A DNA stretch of 64,000 bases from Casuarius casuarius (taxonomy: Eukaryota; Chordata; Aves; Casuariiformes; Casuariidae), in contig PTFA01000340.1 of the NCBI GenBank assembly GCA_003342895.1, forward strand, positions 820,665 through 884,664, in the 5' to 3' direction. This document shows, piece by piece, positions 23,501 through 34,863 of the stretch. Below the pieces are notes generated by a model. It was not told the DNA's origin. It did not search any database and saw nothing but the letters and a program-made list of their open reading frames with translations. Each line of letters starts with the position of its first letter. The first letter of the stretch is position 1. Made by a program: the position numbers and the translations under genes.

Positions 23501-26362
23501 CCTATAATTCCTCCAGTGTATTAAAATGGAGGGTTGTAATACAGCTGACTATCAGTTTTTCCCCACAGGAGAATCAGTTTTTGCACCCTCCCTCCCAAGG
23601 GAAACATTTTCAGGGCCTTCCATTGCAGACTCACTTATTCTTTGCTTTTCTGATTGACAGACGGGAAAAATTAAGCCCCATCCCGAGGTGGCAGCAAAGG
23701 CAACAGCAACCACTGCAATCCTCAGTACATCTTGTAAGGCCGGGGAGAGACCTGGAAAAAATCCAGAGAAGCTAAGACTCAGACCACCATAATGCGCCAT
23801 GGGGCTCCTCTGTCACTTGGGACAGACTTGCTTTATTTTCCATCTGGTGGCCAAATTAGTGCTTGCTGTTGCAGACGCTGGTCCATGAAATGTCCAGCCT
23901 GTGACAGGTGGTGCCACATGTACCTTGGTCACTATCCCCAGGGACATGTCCTGCCCACCATCGCCCTGGCCATGGGGGCAGTGACAGTCTGGCCAGGCCA
24001 CAGGACCTTCTTCAAGAGGGAACAGCCGGGTTCCTGTTGCCCATCCTGCCCAGGCTGGACTGCACCCTGCAGCCAGGCAGAAGTGGTGGGACATAGGGAA
24101 ATGTTGCTGGTGGGAGATGGGAAGATGTCATGTGGGGCAGTGGAGGCCAGAAAGAAGACCCTAGACAGCCAGGCTGCCTTGTTGGCAGCGCTGTGCCAGG
24201 CAGCCACTGTAAGGCTGTACCCTCAAGAAAAGGCTGGGAATTGCTGCCAGTCATCCTACAACGGAGGCACTGGAGCTCCTGTCAATGGCCCAGTGGGTGA
24301 GCACAACGTCATGGGAGGGCTAGCCAAGCTTTGGGGGACAGAGGCAGAGAGATGGAGTCAGATCACCCAGCAAACACTGGGGAGGGATGGAGAGCAGAAA
24401 GAGCAGTGGGAGCAGAAGAGTGGGGTCTCTTTGACTTTTCCTGGGCAGCTTGTGGGAAGCAGCAGGTTTCTGCTGGCAATTTTAGCCACGCAGGTCATGC
24501 CACAAGCCTCAGGTCAGGAGCCAACACCAAGCAGCGATCACCTGCAATGGTCACGTTCAGGGAGGCTTCCTGCCAGCTTATCCCATTGCTGGCGTTGCAG
24601 GAGTAGGAGCCACAGTCCGACTTCTTCACCTTCCTCAGGTACAAAACACTGATGCTGCTGGACATATAGAAACCTCTGTCTGGGGGAAGGGGCTGCCCAT
24701 CCTTCTTCCAGGTGATGGTGTCCACTCTGCCCTCAGCCACATCACAGAGCACCTCGACAGTGGACTGTGCCACTAGGGCACTGCTCCGGAGCTGAGGGTG
24801 AGACACGGGCTCTGGAAAGGAGACAGAAACACCAACACTTCTGTCAGACAGGACCTGGAGCATCTGCAATGGGGAGCTGGTGGGAATCAGGGGCACAATT
24901 CTCTCTGCAGCATCCTTGAGTCTGTAACAGTGCAAATGCAGGTACCTTTCCATGGGCAGTCCTACAGGCAGGTATCTGGCACAGACACAGCATCATATAG
25001 GGCTGCTCTGCTTTCTGTTTTTTCTTTTTTCTTAGAAGTAGTAGGGCTGAACCAGTTTTTTGCATCTGGGTTAATATAGGGCATTCTCATTCTCACAAGA
25101 CGAGAAAAGAAAGAGGAAAAGGATGCAGTCCTCAGTCAGATTTCTGAGCAGTGGAATGGACACATGAGTGGTGAAAGGTGGTGAGGACATTATGGCAGCA
25201 AGTACAAAGAAAGGAAAATGCCAGAGCAAATTAACCTGCAAAGTGAAGTGGCAAGAGTGATATTATGGAGGAACCTCTGTGTTATTTAAAATGTACTCTT
25301 ATCACCATGATAGTGGCTGGCACCTCTGAAGAGCAAACAGCCCATCAGTCAGCCTGGGGGCTCAGCTGCCGTTATGGTCAGAGGGGGAGATTTTTTGTGA
25401 CTTCTCCAGAAAGCCCACACTGATGGACATAGCTCCATCAGCTCTCCTAAGTCCCCCTTGCAAAGGATGCCTGAGGTACACTCTGCAGGTGAGGCAGCAG
25501 ACACACAGCATCCTGCCAGTCCTTTAGTCCCCTGCACTGGAAGTAGAAAAAAAGAGAGCAAATGGTCTTTCCAGGATGGAGTCCTGCCCTCTGTCACATC
25601 CACAGGCCCCAGAAGGTCTCTCAGGGCAGCACCACAGAGTTTCCTCCCTGGCAAAGGTTTGGAGCCTCTTCACCAGCTCTCCCTGGTGCATGGCAGGTTG
25701 AAAGAAGGAAACTCTGCATGATTGGTACTCTAGACTTAGCTCAAATCCCTTCACCCAAAATCTTGGCCTGGCCAATGGTCCATGCACATTCAAAAAATAC
25801 CACTGCTCTGCTTGTATCCATCACCTCACTCTTCCCTCCCATACCTGCCACTTACTGAGGACTTCCAGCTGGATTTTGAGGCTCTCCCTTTCTCCCAGGT
25901 TGACGGTCACTTTGTAGATCCCACTGTCAGTTTCCTGTACATCTTCCAACAAGAGAGATCCATTGGATGGATGGAAAATGGCTCGATCGACATAAGGTGC
26001 ATGGATAGCTGGGCTGTGTGAGCCCCCGTAGTGCTGCAGGATGGAGCGGGACTCGGTGCCGTTGAGGTACTCCCACTGCACGGAGTATATGTGTGTGACA
26101 TTATCTGGCACGGGAAGCAGCACTGAGGATCCCACAGCAGCAGCTTTTCTTTCCAGAGGTCCTCCTGCTTCTGCAGCCCATTGCAAGGGCACCAAGAGCC
26201 CTAGATGGAAGAGGAAGAGAAGACAAGCCGGGAAGACAGAGCAAGTCAGCGTGGTTCGAGAGAGGCTGGCTGTGATACCCCCTGGGCCAAGGTTACTCAA
26301 GTGGACCATTTGGTCAGTGGGTGAAAACCTCTCACAAAGCCCTTACCATTGCTGCGTGCCAT
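20527..26362 (-). CDS. Gene B: two-Ig-domain, five-transmembrane receptor (407 aa, 9 coding exons)
   Basis: Spliced model, exons in transcript order: 26362-26347, 26200-25856, 24811-24542, 23751-23635, 22605-22504, 21919-21797, 21445-21353, 20966-20874, 20591-20527. The total is 1224 nt, an open frame of 407 codons plus TAA, and all introns are phase 1. IgV spans residues 6-120, IgC2 121-210, five hydrophobic exons 211-386, and a polar tail 387-407. Like gene A, its V domain has no B/F cysteines and its C2 domain ends DCGSYSC. It lies head-to-tail upstream of gene A on the same strand, and exon lengths match A exactly in C2 and TM1-TM3. The tail (QGWQKEEHDSSW) has no tyrosine signalling motif other than a junction Tyr. 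The function is unknown; the shared architecture with A shows it is a real, conserved protein type. Confidence 0.85.
20874..20966 (-). CDS. Gene B exon: transmembrane segment 5
   Basis: 93 nt, phase 1-1, acceptor GAACAACAG and donor GTAAGT. It encodes EQGCTEFVDV followed by the hydrophobic stretch AVSTAAVSALPILAIFL. The x-GC-E-x-D start is shared with gene A (RGCSEPID). Confidence 0.8.
21353..21445 (-). CDS. Gene B exon: transmembrane segment 4
   Basis: 93 nt, phase 1-1, acceptor ATTCATCAG and donor GTGAGA. It encodes VQRTMGYAAPGGVVSVVMTT followed by SFLIKNIYHRHG. It is less hydrophobic than the other segments, but length, phase and the SFL-I-x-NI end match gene A. Confidence 0.78.
21797..21919 (-). 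CDS. Gene B exon: transmembrane segment 3
   Basis: 123 nt, phase 1-1, acceptor TTCTTTCAG and donor GTGAGC. GPSIAFILPEILLAYVVVV continues hydrophobic to SATVTF and ends EKLIHLKSKTG. The GPS-AFIL start and LIH--K-K end are shared with gene A. Confidence 0.86.
22504..22605 (-). CDS. Gene B exon: transmembrane segment 2
   Basis: 102 nt, phase 1-1, acceptor TGTTTAG and donor GTAGGA. It encodes GELWRW, the hydrophobic stretch LSVYTSGLVCISSVLASTAG, and then ILWMREEG. It aligns closely with the gene A exon (SGLVCISS against QGLLCFSS, and the shared W-M-x-x-E-G end). Confidence 0.86.
23635..23751 (-). CDS. Gene B exon: transmembrane segment 1
   Basis: 117 nt, phase 1-1, acceptor TTTTCCAG and donor GTGAGT. 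The hydrophobic stretch LRIAVVAVAFAATSGWGLIF is followed by PVCQSEKQRI. Length and position match gene A exactly. Confidence 0.85.
24542..24811 (-). CDS. Gene B exon: IgC2-like domain
   Basis: 270 nt, phase 1-1, acceptor CCTTTCCAG and donor GTGATC. It starts KPVSHPQL at the junction and contains VEVLC (B-strand Cys), ITWKKDGQPLPP (C-strand Trp) and DCGSYSCNASNGISW. Relative to gene A it lacks the LQC and ERC cysteines, so the second disulfide is probably not conserved. Confidence 0.9.
25856..26200 (-). CDS. Gene B exon: IgV-like domain
   Basis: 345 nt, phase 1-1, acceptor CCATCTAG and donor GTAAGT. It encodes the end of the signal peptide and a V domain. SSVLLPV sits at the B strand without cysteine, VQWEYLNGT carries the C-strand Trp, FHPSNGSLLLEDVQ covers the D-E strands, and DSGIYKVTV marks the F strand, again without cysteine. 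Sequons NVT, NGT and NGS are present. It shares the ILQ-Y-x-S-x-SP pattern with gene A. Confidence 0.9.
26347..26362 (-). CDS. Gene B start exon (candidate, 16 nt)
   Basis: ATGGCACGCAGCAATG is followed by a GTAAGG donor at phase 1, with purine at -3 and G at +4. Joined to the V exon it gives MARSN then GLLVPLQWAAEA, a short but acceptable signal peptide. An in-frame stop lies 54 nt upstream. An acceptor-like CCTCTCTCAG just 5' suggests an upstream untranslated exon. The small exon size makes this the least certain part of gene B. Confidence 0.5.
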
Positions 26363-29300
26363 GCTGCCAGGCAGTGAGATATCCCAGCCAGAGCTGAGAG
26401 AGGTATTTGGGTGTCATTTCCTAGTCTGTGCGCAGAGGGACTTTCCAATCCTGACCTAATTTCCATGGACTCGTTCCAAATTCCTGATGTCCTTTGGGGC
26501 TGAAAGCCTCCATCCACTCCCAGCACGCCGGGATGGAGCTGTTTTCCCAGCGTGCAGGGCAGCTGCAGGGTTTGCTGCGACTCAGGCTGTAACTGAGGCT
26601 CTGTGGACTTCAAAATGAGCAGTTGTGGGTGGAAGGACTCCTGGGGAGGCTCAGGCCATTTGCCCAGCAGAGAGATTGCAGCTCCAAGCCCAGACTGGAG
26701 TAAAGAGCTGCCATGGCATCTCTCAGCCTGCATGAATTTCTAGGAAAGCTGGGCAGAAATAACTACTAAAATCCTTGCTTGTAAAGTGGTCTCAAAAAAA
26801 AAAAAGGTGAGGGCAAAGAGTTCAAAGCAGGGAGCCAGCCTTAGGCAGATGAAAAGAAAGAAAGGGCATTTATTTATGAGCTACCCAGGCAGAGGTCCAA
26901 TTAATTTGTCTGTGACAAACCTGGTGTGAGAAAGATTCCTGTGACTCCCAGAGGCTGCTCTGAAGGAGATGCTAGGATTTTCGCTAAAAGTCATCTTCTC
27001 CGCTTCCAAGTTTTTAGTCTGACCCTAGTGCAGGAGCGTTGCAACTGTGATTTACTGAAGACGAGAAGGGGGGAACTGGCAGCAGCAATCCCAGCCTCTG
27101 CTGAGATGACCAGTGCCAAGCAATCACAGTCACATCTCCCGACAAAGGTGACATCATGAAAACGTTTCCAGCACCCGGGCCCCAGACACGCAGGTGTCTG
27201 CAGCAAAACGCCGGAGAAACGCTCGGCACGTGAGCCGTATGTTACCTCCGCCCGGGAGCAGCTGGTTCAGACCAGCGCAAACTCACCAGCTGCGCAAACT
27301 GAATTTACTCTATCCGCTCACGGTGTTTCAGTTCTAGCCCTGATAAGCACATATTTACACTGCCTCCTGCTGTTCAAGAAAATTATTAGGAATTTATCCC
27401 TTCTGCTTTGACCAGTTACTTCTCTTAGCAATTTTGCAGGGAAGGTGGGACAGAAAACCGGCATAAAAATCCAAAAAAATCAAGTCCATTTGATCATTTT
27501 CCTTTCTTAGGCTGGTAACCTTGAANAAGAGCTCTCAATTTTCACTTATGTGCCCTGAGGTCCCCAAAATTGTGAGAAATGTGTGCAGGAAGGAGAAACA
27601 GTTTTACAAGTGAAAACCACTAGAAGAACACTATTTATACAGTATGCTATCCACATAACGAACAGTAGCGGTACCGTTAGCACAAGATAAAAGAAAGTAC
27701 TTAATTGTAGCTGGCCTTTTACAAGGGTATCCAAAGTTCATCTTGTTACTCAGAGCTCACTAATAACACAGCATTTGAAAAACTGAAGGTACTGTAAGGG
27801 GTTCCCTTTCTGCTTTAGGTGCTGATCCTGAAAACATTTGTACTTCAAGCTACCCCCGTGCATGTATAAAGACTGCAATGAGATTATTCACATACGACTG
27901 TGATAAATTATGAGCTATTACTTACAGGAATCACAGTATAATTCTAGCCACAGAAGACTTTTAGGCTAGGCACCATGAGCAACTCTTCTGGTTCTTCTAG
28001 CTCCTCTGTCTTTGGACAGCAAAGCAGAGATGCCCTTCCTTTTGTTTTCAGCTTTTCAGAGGAAATGCCCAGTGTAAAAAATCTAGCCTGTGTGGATCAG
28101 GTGCCCATGTACAATTGCAAAACACCACAGAAGTCACGGACACTCCCCCAGTTTACCCCAGGTGAGGATCTGGCTCAGAGTCCACTAGACAGCATCAGCA
28201 CCGAGCCCAGCTCTGGGACAGTTTACCTGCAAGGAGCACCCAGCTGGTCCCCAGCAGCTCCGACAGATGGCAAATCAGCATCTGTTGAGGAAAGTAGTTC
28301 AAAAATTGCTGTGGTTTTAAAATAACCCCTCAAAGGTCCACACCATAGCAAGAATAAACAAATCAGTTCGGATGGTGCAAAGAGTTTTCACAGTCTTGCA
28401 TTCTGGATTTCTGATGCTCACGAGGGCAGTGCCTTGGACAGCCCCAGCCCCAGCCCAAGCCCCAGCCCCAGCTCGCCTCGAGCCCAGACTCACTGTTTTC
28501 CTCCCAGTTGCTCCTCTCCTTTCTTGCTGCCTCCTCTCCTGTCACTCTGCCAGGGAATCCTTCCTGGGAGGCTTCCTGGTCACAGGCAGCAGCTTCACGC
28601 GCTTGCTTGGAGTGCTCTCTGATCCCAGCAGCAGCACGGTGAGCAGAAGCTGGCAGCTCACCAGCGCTGTGGGCTGGGTGCACAGGAGGGCAGAGCTGCC
28701 TGATCATTCCCTGCATCGTGGGAGTGAACAGCAGTTCCCTGGTGCTCAGACCCAGGAGGGCCTTTCCTCACCTCTCTTTCGCTGGTGCCCACACGACAAG
28801 GTGGAGAGAGATCCTGAGAAGGCCACTCTCAGCCATTGCACAGCACATATTGCAGCCCCATGGGAGCAGGATGGACAGAACCACAAGGCATCTGAGAAGG
28901 GCCCTGTCGCAAGAAACGCCAAGCTTGATTGCTAGGCCAAACTTGGGGGGGGAATCAGTCCCACTCCTGTTCTAAGAGGTATTTCTTACTTCTGTTCTTG
29001 CAGCAGTACAAATTGCAGCTGATGTCCCAGATTATTTCCATGCTCTGAAGACTGTAAGGGTTATCCCCATCCCCTTCTCAGACTTCAGGAACCCTCTGTC
29101 CCATCTCCCAAGAGGACGATCCCAGTTCCCTGGCTGCACACTGGCATGAAGAAATCAGCTTTGTTAAGGCACTGGGGGTGGAAGATGGGGACCAAAGTTG
29201 CATATAGGAGGACTGCTGTCTTGAATCAGAACAGAAGGTGATCTCGCGGTTTGGCCTGTTTCTAGTAGCGGCCAGGGGATCAGACAGACTCTGAAACACT

Positions 29301-32300
29301 TGTCTCTCTGCTAGTGGCTTTTTCTTCCACCAAAGCAGATGCAGACTGGGGTCATCCACATCCCTCAAACTTTCTGCAAAGGGAATTTCAGTTTAGAAGA
29401 ATGACATTCCTGGCATTGAAAAGGGAGAAGAAGCACCTGGGGACCAAGTTTTATGCTCTAGAGCAGGACTGAGGAACAGAGAAATGAGATATTTGTGAAG
29501 GTTTGAGCCCTACCACCTCAGAGCGCCAAGAGAAGCTTTCCTGCCTTGCAGAGCACGGCTGGTCTACACAGCTGTCCAACCCCTCTATACCAGCAAAGCT
29601 AGGGCGAGATGGCTGCTGGGACTGGGCAGTTGTGTGCCCAGTGTTAGGAAGTGATGGGTGGATGCTGATGTTGTCAGGCCTAGATTGGGCACTGACACGG
29701 TGGTACCAGGCTGTTCCACTAGCCTTGTCTGCACATTCCCCTGCTAGCCAGGGAAAGCACTCCGGCTCCGGGCCTTCTGCCTGCCAAAGCAGATCCAACA
29801 CACATGCTGAGATCAGCACAGCCCATTATTGTCCTGAGTTAGGCTTGCACGCCTTACTATCTCTTTTCCCATCTCTTGACCTTTCTTTTCTCTGCCCCAA
29901 TCTCCTTCCAAGCAAATAATCTGCCTGCAGTTACTTTTTCTGCGTTGGTCCCAGTTTTGCTGCTTCCACACCTGAATTTAGCATTTCTGACACCATTATC
30001 TAGGCAATCTCAGCCTTATCTGGTATTACTGANTCGATTACCTAGGCTCTGTTGGTCTTGCAAGACTGTCCCTCAAAGGCCCTCAATGCTCTCCTCCAGT
30101 TGTGTGTGAAGTTCAGCTGTTTCTCACATCACTCCCCCTTAACCACTCGTGAAACCCAGCCTTCCCTCACGGCACCAGCTGTAACTTTTGAGACATCTCA
30201 CGCTATTATCTATCACACCCGGCAATTTCTCATGTCCTGTTCAGTAGTCTTCCACATCCTGTTTAGGCTGCTTCGCCTTAGGCCCAAGTTTTGGTCTTAA
30301 CTGTGTCGTTTACTTGCAGCCCTACCTAGCAGGCAGGACAGGAATTCTCAAACAGGAAGGGCAACGACCTTTAAGCTGGTCTACAAGGCAGCTTATAACT
30401 AACTCAGTAAAAACCATATGCCAAGCCAAATGAGTCTGGGGTTCTGGCTCTTTTAAAGAAGAGNGTGCTCCCAGTCAGAATGTGCCTTTCATATTCTTTT
30501 GTTGACAATTCTGCATTTTCATTTTTTAATTTAACTTCTCTTTCTCCCTGTGCCCAGCAAAATGCAAGTTCTCTGTTTCCATCTACTCAGTTCCACAAGG
30601 AAGTGCAGAGTATTTGTTGGGTCATAGCATACATCAGTTAACATTTTGTCATAACAGTTCAGATCTGCTGCATTCTGTGTACAGTTTACTGGAGTTTGAG
30701 ACAGCTGAAAAACTGAAAGCAATGGAAGGAAGTGTAAAGACACTTACAAAACACAAGCAGGAAAATGCATGCATCATAAGGAGCAACAGCTTTGTCTGTT
30801 CCTATGAGTTTCCCACGGAGATTCCCTCCTTAAAGTAGCACATTTGTTAAGTATCTCTTGGTAGCTGCAATGGATGCATCAACGTGAACAGTGAAAACTG
30901 GGGTGACAGTTCAACCTATGGCTTCTTTGGAAAGATGTTACAGAATGAATCTTTTGTTCTCCAGGCAAATGTTTCCTCTGTTCCCAGGAAGGATGGACTG
31001 CTTTAGAAGAGTATCGCCAACCCACCATGTACCCATCATCCGTACCCATCTCTTCCTTTAACTACGCCACAGATTCATTTTTATCAGTCAGACCACTCTG
31101 TCCNTATTACTCCTTTCACAGGTTTTTCAAAGGAAAACTTCTCCACTTAATCTTATATAAACTAAATAAAAAACAAAGCAGATTTCTGTTGGTGCCTAAC
31201 TCCTTTCACAAATATTTTAAAAGCTTTTCTAGCACTGGCATTGCACCTAGCACCTTTTGAGGAGCTGGCAGAGACCAAAAAGAAAACACAGCAGGGAAAA
31301 CCTGTAATTATTGACAAGACTCATACCATGAAGAAGAGTTTGCACACATGCTTCTTTGGGCCAGTGCAGCTTATTATGGTGGCAGAGAGATAGAAAGAGT
31401 GGCTGACCATCAGCAGAGTGAAACTCATGCCACAGACTCTTCCTGAAAGTACAGCCTCAATTCCCTCACTCTCCCCATTCCCATGCTGCTACAACCTGAA
31501 CAGTCACANAGTGATGATCATCCGTCTCTGCTAGAAATCAAAAGTGTTTGGATGAAAGAGAAATGTGATGAAATTTTCCAGCTGATCTCTGGAAATCCAG
31601 TCATCCAGTTGCAAATGGCTCTTGGATGCCCCCCAGTATCCACATAGGCACTCAGCGGAGGTGTCTGCAGAGAACTTTGCTTATGGGGCTCCCCTAAATT
31701 CTCTGCCTAGGGTTAAAAGAGAGAAAAAAACAATCAGTAGAGAGGAGACTTCACTGGATCAATGCTAGCAAAAAAGATGTTGCCTGGAGTCCCAGCTCTG
31801 GAAAACCAAGGAACTGCAGGCTTTTCCAGTCTGCTTACAGAGAGAGCTGTGGCTTGAAGTCTTGGTGGACAACTGTAACCTCGACTGTGCTATGTTCATC
31901 ACTTAAAACTGTCTCACATAGCTATGATATGCATCCTATAGGGTCTGACAGACCCTTGCACAAGGGACAACCGTTAAAGTGTTTTTCTCTCTAAGCAAAT
32001 AGTGTCTCAAAGGATGATATTCAGCCTAATGAGCCTGGGATGGGTTGAGATGCAGAAAAATAAACTGTGAAGAGCAGCAATGCTATTGAGGGGATTGGTG
32101 AACTACTTGAAGTCTTTAAAATAAAAGGCTGCCTACATCCAGTGGGAGGGATTGTGTTCTAAGATGTGGCCAGCACACAGCAGAGCACCTGAGAAAGAGA
32201 TCTGCAAGAACTTAACCCTTTGCAGCCACAAGGAAAACCACACTGACCTTTTAACAGCTTTAAAGAGCTAGCAAAGAAGGGCCTGGGAGGCAGAAGCCTG

Positions 32301-34596
32301 TGAGGAAGCTACCTTGTGAAGGAAATGAGAAAGCGGCAGCAGTCTCTAAAGCCGTCGCGTGGGCTACGTGCAGGCACTGGAGGGATGGGTTAAGAAGAGA
32401 AGAAATCCTTTCCTTGCTGGCAGCAGAGGGTTAGCAGGATAGCAGGGCCCCAGGAGAGGTGGAGAAGACGACAGAAACAGGGAAGCATGAAGAGCATCGC
32501 AGAACAAATGTGGTCAGCTCACAGAATGGTCTGGGTATTTCTATTATCCGTGCACTGGTTGTATGTAGGTGTAATAGCACTTCACCTCTTGGAAAGGCTC
32601 CATACTGGCACCAGGCAGCTTTGACAAGACCCGAGTTGCAAAGGGAGGATTTAATCACATCTGAATTGCACATCCTTACTGCAGACAACCAGAACAAAAC
32701 AGCAGCTCACACTGTGTGCAGCTTCAAGGCAATGGCTGTTACCTATTTTGCTCTACCCCTGCAGGCGTTCAGCATGGCACAGACAGGCTCTGTGTGAACA
32801 AATACCCTGAGATAATCAGAAGTACAGCCTAGGTACCACTGCACAGGGCAGAAGGAAAAGGACACTACAAGGACAAAGAAGATAAGGGAAGGCATGAGCA
32901 TGCACTGGGATAGCTACACCCTGCAAAAAGTGTTACCGCACAGAGCCACAAATCTGCGGATGACTAGGGCTGCTCCTGTCTCTTGGTATTATCTTCTGGG
33001 AAGCAGCAGTTCAGCCTGGGATGTTTTTGTAGCACAGTCTGTGGTTTTCTCCATTCAGATATCCTTTGCCCAGGAGGGAGAGGCCGTTCAGTGAGACCTG
33101 GAGGTTGTGTGTCTAAAAGACTGATGGCCGATGAATTCATTCTATAGAAGGTCTTAATGTCACTACAATACTGAGGCTATCTGGTGACTTACCAAGCATA
33201 GGGGAAGCCAAGTGGTTATTCTGCCAACTCTGTCAAACTGAAGATGAGCTCCATGGCTGCCCACAGTTGTGAAGGACCTGATCTGCATCCTGAGAAATCT
33301 TTCTGTGTGCTTCCACATTCCTGAGGAATGGCGTCTTCAAAGGCCTTCAGTAGTGGGGCAGAGATAGACCCCCAAGTCTGCCGAGAGGACTGTCAGGAAG
33401 GCAGCGACTCTGCATGATTAAGCCTGAGGAGTGACAGCCATATTTCCTGTGTGTTTGTTTGCTCTTTCTTCACTTTTTTAGTACTTTCCTCTCTTCTGCT
33501 ATTTAAGGCCTTACGCTAACCACGGCAATGGCTCTGTTTTTACCTAAGGCAAGCTTTCTGCATTTGTGGTGCTATTAAACCACAAAGTATTTCTGTTTTC
33601 TGGAACAAAGCTCTGTTGTCATGAACACCAGCTTTACAAGAGCTGAGCAGCCAGGCAATGAGACAGGGTTTTACCCTGGGCCAGGAGAGGAGCTGGTGTG
33701 CTAGCTACAGGATATTCACCTGGAGATGCGGGTGGGAGGCAGAGAAAGCTGCATTTGCCACTGTGTGTCTTGTTGTAGAAAACATTTCTTCCCTTGCTAA
33801 AGGGAGGGGACCCCCGAAAAGGAAGACGAGAAGGCAACAGCATTGGTTTCTGTGCTATCTCCAAGAGACTCCTGCCTTGCCACCTGGCTGTCACTGCATG
33901 CTCTGAAAGGGGCTGTGGTTTTAAAGATGCCTGAAAATGCTGGTGCTACTAGAGATGTGGACTTTTGAATTTAAACTAGAATTACACAGTTCTGCTTTCT
34001 TCCACCTACATATGCCTAGTTTTGTGGAAATGACATTATGTGCCAGGAAATCCATTGTACAGAAAGCCCCATCTCCTGGCACTCCACAGGGACATTTCAA
34101 AACAATGGTGGAGGCAGCTATTGTGCTGCGATCCTAAGGTAAAGCTAATCTAATTGCAGGAAGAATATGCACAACAATTATTTGTAACACTCCTAAAAAT
34201 AAGGATGACTTTTCAGTCCAAATAATCTTCATATATTCTTTTAATATGACAAGACCATTGGCAATGAACCTGAGACACATGATTAAGATCCATTTAATGT
34301 TTTCCGTTACCCCTCCAGTTAAGGTGAGTCTATGGAAGAAAGGTTCCCATGGACCAAACTGATGATCTGCCTTTGTCTTATGAATCTTTCTCTTACGCTG
34401 TGTGTCTTTGTACTCTCAGGAAGTATCAAGAAGAAACTAAAACCAGCTCATTCCTCAAATTTAAGAGAGACTGCAGATCGAGGCAAACTAAGGCATTTCC
34501 ATACTCGGTAGCTCCAAATCCTTTACAACCTGCACTCAGTGTGCAGACTAAGAGCTGCTGGAGTAAGAGCACTGAGGGTCACATCAGCAGAGACAG
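26363..34596. other. Intergenic region between genes B and C
   Basis: It may contain an untranslated 5' exon of gene B and the 3' UTR of gene C. A moderately GC-rich patch lies at 28.4-28.9 kb. One minus-strand open frame with an acceptor (29078-29373) is noted as a weak candidate exon. Nothing else is recognised. Confidence 0.45.
28441..28472. repeat. CCCCAG-type simple repeat
   Basis: Imperfect hexamer repeats of CCCCAG on the plus strand, in a moderately GC-rich stretch between genes B and C. Confidence 0.8.
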
Positions 34597-34863
34597 TCAG
34601 TGACAAAAACATCTTCTCCACTTTGAAACAGGACTATCTTTAGCAAAGTTCAAGGCTCCCACTTCAGGCAGATCTGCAGTCGCTGCACAAGACGACAGTG
34701 GCCAATCTGGTCCTGGTGGATCAGAGAAGGTTACGGACATGTACACAATCTCTGGTGTTGCTCTCAGCTGTGGCTGTTCAAAGTTGTCTCCAACTCTGGC
34801 ATAAACACTTGCTATATCCCTCATCATGGTGCTTTCCATGGGAGACTCCTCAGCATTTGAGAC
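34597..34863 (-). CDS. Gene C exon: cytoplasmic tail with two ITIM/ITSM-like motifs
   Basis: 267 nt, phase 0, acceptor TTACCTAG, ending in TGA. The tail of 88 residues contains ASVYARV about 20 residues in and EIVYMSV about 22 residues further. Both fit the [ILVS]-x-Y-x-x-[ILV] consensus, and the spacing is as in SLAM-family tails. It ends KWRRCFCH, where terminal cysteines near basic residues could be lipidated (inference). A possible ATTAAA signal lies at 34293-34298. Confidence 0.84.
   Translation of the reverse strand, partial: VSNAEESPMESTMMRDIASVYARVGDNFEQPQLRATPEIVYMSVTFSDPPGPDWPLSSCAATADLPEVGALNFAKDSPVSKWRRCFCH

Noticed and set aside
23792..24652. 286-codon plus-strand open frame
   Set aside because: It runs antisense over a gene B intron and much of the C2 exon, shows no recognisable domain, and is a shadow of the real minus-strand exon.
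4528..26362. Genes A and B as CD47 orthologues
   Set aside because: The five-pass topology matches, but there is an additional C2 domain, the V domain lacks the B-F disulfide, and I cannot show residue-level homology; topology alone is not enough.
28372..28935. 187-codon plus-strand open frame
   Set aside because: It includes a CCCCAG simple repeat, gives no recognisable domain, and has no supporting splice or conservation evidence.
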